Source: an uncultured Caryophanales bacterium (lineage in GTDB: Bacteria > Bacillota_I > Bacilli_A > RFN20 > CAG-826). Taken from it: a stretch of 5,910 nucleotides of DNA. The translations under genes were made by a program, and so were the position numbers. The stretch is taken from positions 1-5,910 of the forward strand of contig CALAWM010000081.1 of NCBI GenBank assembly GCA_937895315.1, written 5' to 3'. Under the pieces are notes generated by a model. The model was not told the origin of the DNA. It was given only the letters and a program-made list of their open reading frames with translations, and searched no databases. Shown here piece by piece: positions 4,011-5,910 of this stretch; the stretch's first letter is position 1; each line of letters opens with the position of its first letter.

Positions 4011-5910
4011 TTAAGCGGCGAGATCTGTTTCACTTTCTTTTGGTAAAAGAGCAATCGCCACCGCTTCATCAATCGTTTTAATTGGGATTAATTTAATCTT
4101 GTTTTGGACTTCGGCTGGAATTTCTTCAAGGTCAATGATGTTTTCTTCCGGGAATAAAACAGTTTCAATCCCGGCGCGAATACAGCCTAAAACTTTTTCA
4201 TAAAGTCCGCCAATCGCTAAAACGCGACCCGTTAAAGTAACTTCCCCCGTCATCGCCACATTGGGATTGATTTTCCGGTTCGTTAGCGCACTAATAATAC
4301 CAATAGTCATTGCGACTCCAGCACTATTACCATCCTTGGTACTTGCTTGCGGGAAGTGTACGTTTAAATCCGTATTCATAAAGACATCGGGATCAACACC
4401 GTATTTAAGGGCATAACTCCGGACATGACTGGCGGCGATTTCACCGCTTTCCTTGAGCATTTTTTCAAGGTTTCCGGTTACGTTAACCATGCCTTTGCCT
4501 TTAAAAGTCGTAACTTCAACTTTCATAATATCGCCAATATTTCCCGCGACACTAATGCCGGTTACAACACCAACAATTGGTTCAGGTTCTTTGGTTGTAA
4601 AGAAATTACGAGGACGACCAAGATGTTTTTTAACTTCATCAGGAGTAATCGTAAAATTACTTTCAACATCAGTTAAGGTTTCAACACTTAGTTTACGTAA
4701 AATCGCACTAATTTTTTGGTCAAGCATCCGTACTCCGGCTTCCCAGGTGTAGCCACCAATGATGAAACGGAGCGCTTCATCGGTGAATTTAATGTCATAG
4801 CCTTTAAGTCCATGGCCTTCAATCCCATTGGGGATTAAATGGCGGAAAGCAATTTGAACTTTTTCTTCTTCGGTATAACCTTTAAGTTCAATCATTTCCA
4901 TCCGGTCACGTAATGGCCGAGGAATATCCCAATAATAGTTTGCGGTGGCAATAAATACGACTTTACTTAAGTCATATGGTTCATCAATATAGTGATCAAT
5001 GAAGCCTTTATTTTGTTCAGGATCTAAAATTTCTAAAAGAGCACTACTCGGGTCACCACGATTGGCGCCGCGACCTAGTTTATCGACTTCATCAAGGACA
5101 AAGATCGGATTAATCGTCCCGGCTTTTCGCATCGAGGACATAATAATTCCGGGTTGAGCTCCAACATAGGTTCGTAGGAAACCCCGTAGTTTACTTTCAT
5201 CATCAATGCCACCTAAACTTGCTTTGACAAGTTTTCGGCCCATGGCGGTAGCAATACTTAAGGCGAGGCTTGTTTTTCCGGTTCCCGGCGGTCCATAAAA
5301 GCATAAAACAGTCGCTTTATTTTCTTTAGCAAGCCGTTTTACCGCCATAAATTCAACAATTCTCTTCTTGGGTTCTTCTAACCCATAGTGATCATTATCT
5401 AAAACTTTACGGACATTAAGTAAGTCAAGATTATCAATTGTTTCTTGGTCATAAGGTAATTTCATGAGCCAATCAAGGTATTCAATAATTCGTGATCTTT
5501 CACCCATTTCTGAGCGTCCCATCTTCTTAACTTCTTTTTTAATGCGTGAGACAAAGTTTTTGGGGAAATAACGACTTTTTAGTTTTTCTAAAATTTCGTC
5601 ACTGCTATCAAATTCTTCGTCTTCATCTTCTTCATTTTGGTCAAGGAGTTCTTCTGGTTTTCCTTCTTCAAGACTTCCATCTTGGCTTTGTGGCCGATTA
5701 CGGACGATTTGGGTAATGGCGCCGACGGCGTCATTGGCTTCATCATTTTCTAAAATCTTTAAAAGGGCATCAATTTGCTTTTCTAAACTTGGTTCTTCAA
5801 GAATCGTCATCCTTTGTTCGGTACTATTAAGCGTTTTATTCGCTAAGAAATAAATTAATTCTTCAAGATTAAGGTTTTGCGCCTTAATATCATCAAGGGC
5901 GATATGTAAC
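4011..5910 (-). CDS. lon: ATP-dependent protease Lon (LonA type), N-terminus beyond right window edge
   Basis: The frame is open from its TAA (4011-4013) to the right edge: 632 codons. The ATG at 5810 looks internal, because the 33 codons upstream continue the Lon N-terminal domain (KTLNSTEQRMTILEEPSLEK resembles the family segment before LEELDVEKRL). Numbering from that Met: N-domain remnant and linker to ~95; YLDWLMKLPY at 111-120; Walker A GPPGTGKT at 173-180; pore loop TYVGAQPG at 214-221; Walker B IFVLDEVD at 236-243; arginine finger in RDRME; sensor-2 AGVR; then the protease domain with catalytic Ser496 in DGNSAG (codon 4323-4325) and Lys539 in GLYEKVL (codon 4194-4196). Both catalytic residues are present. 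Lon is a cytosolic hexamer that unfolds and degrades damaged and regulatory proteins. Oddities: an acidic linker replaces the usual coiled coil, DGNSAG replaces DGPSAG, and the C-terminus ends in LAA. Likely cotranscribed with engB. Confidence 0.97.
   Translation of the reverse strand, partial: LHIALDDIKAQNLNLEELIYFLANKTLNSTEQRMTILEEPSLEKQIDALLKILENDEANDAVGAITQIVRNRPQSQDGSLEEGKPEELLDQNEEDEDEEFDSSDEILEKLKSRYFPKNFVSRIKKEVKKMGRSEMGERSRIIEYLDWLMKLPYDQETIDNLDLLNVRKVLDNDHYGLEEPKKRIVEFMAVKRLAKENKATVLCFYGPPGTGKTSLALSIATAMGRKLVKASLGGIDDESKLRGFLRTYVGAQPGIIMSSMRKAGTINPIFVLDEVDKLGRGANRGDPSSALLEILDPEQNKGFIDHYIDEPYDLSKVVFIATANYYWDIPRPLRDRMEMIELKGYTEEEKVQIAFRHLIPNGIEGHGLKGYDIKFTDEALRFIIGGYTWEAGVRMLDQKISAILRKLSVETLTDVESNFTITPDEVKKHLGRPRNFFTTKEPEPIVGVVTGISVAGNIGDIMKVEVTTFKGKGMVNVTGNLEKMLKESGEIAASHVRSYALKYGVDPDVFMNTDLNVHFPQASTKDGNSAGVAMTIGIISALTNRKINPNVAMTGEVTLTGRVLAIGGLYEKVLGCIRAGIETVLFPEENIIDLEEIPAEVQNKIKLIPIKTIDEAVAIALLPKESETDLAA

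Noticed and set aside
4425..4752. Two overlapping plus-strand open frames opposite the Lon protease/ATPase junction
   Set aside because: They overlap one another and a well-conserved Lon region, and their translations show no recognisable protein features.
5571..5741. Frameshift or sequencing error as the cause of the odd Lon linker
   Set aside because: Reading the other two forward frames of this stretch gives no coiled-coil motif, and the flanking Lon sequence stays in one frame on both sides.
583..5910. Mycoplasma-type genetic code (TGA read as Trp)
   Set aside because: All Trp positions in ValRS and Lon are TGG and no in-frame TGA interrupts any gene, which favours the standard bacterial code.

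Overview
The window is an AT-rich bacterial chromosome segment in which every gene lies on the minus strand. It suggests a low-GC Gram-positive lineage (Bacilli, or a close wall-less relative that keeps the standard genetic code). The reasons are the lon–engB order, a valS gene controlled by a T-box leader, strong purine-rich Shine-Dalgarno sites, and about 20 visible Trp codons with no in-frame TGA. The last point argues against the Mycoplasma/Spiroplasma code. The exact taxon cannot be read from the sequence.

Reading in the direction of transcription (from 5910 down to 1): the ATP-dependent protease Lon enters from beyond the right edge, so only its C-terminal 632 residues are visible. After 8 bases comes engB (ysxC), a GTPase of ribosome large-subunit assembly. 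A short gap then holds a likely promoter and a complete T-box riboswitch (about 200 bases) with antiterminator and intrinsic terminator. This controls valS, a full-length valyl-tRNA synthetase. After 41 bases comes an unrecognised 59-residue single-pass membrane protein, too short for routine gene calling. It overlaps the TTG start of radC by 14 bases, and radC runs off the left edge.

The logic is ordinary housekeeping: protein quality control and ribosome assembly (lon–engB), then a separately regulated valS transcript that should rise when tRNA-Val is uncharged. The small membrane protein and radC follow with no visible terminator, so they probably share the valS transcript. In Bacillus subtilis a heme-synthesis cluster lies between engB and valS, and folC follows valS; both are absent here.

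I see no mobile element, CRISPR array, tRNA or rRNA, and no convincing new multi-gene system. The points most worth a second look are the 59-residue membrane protein whose Gly-Gly codons double as the radC ribosome binding site, a Lon whose usual coiled-coil segment is replaced by an acidic linker, and a T-box whose specifier region offers two adjacent valine codons.
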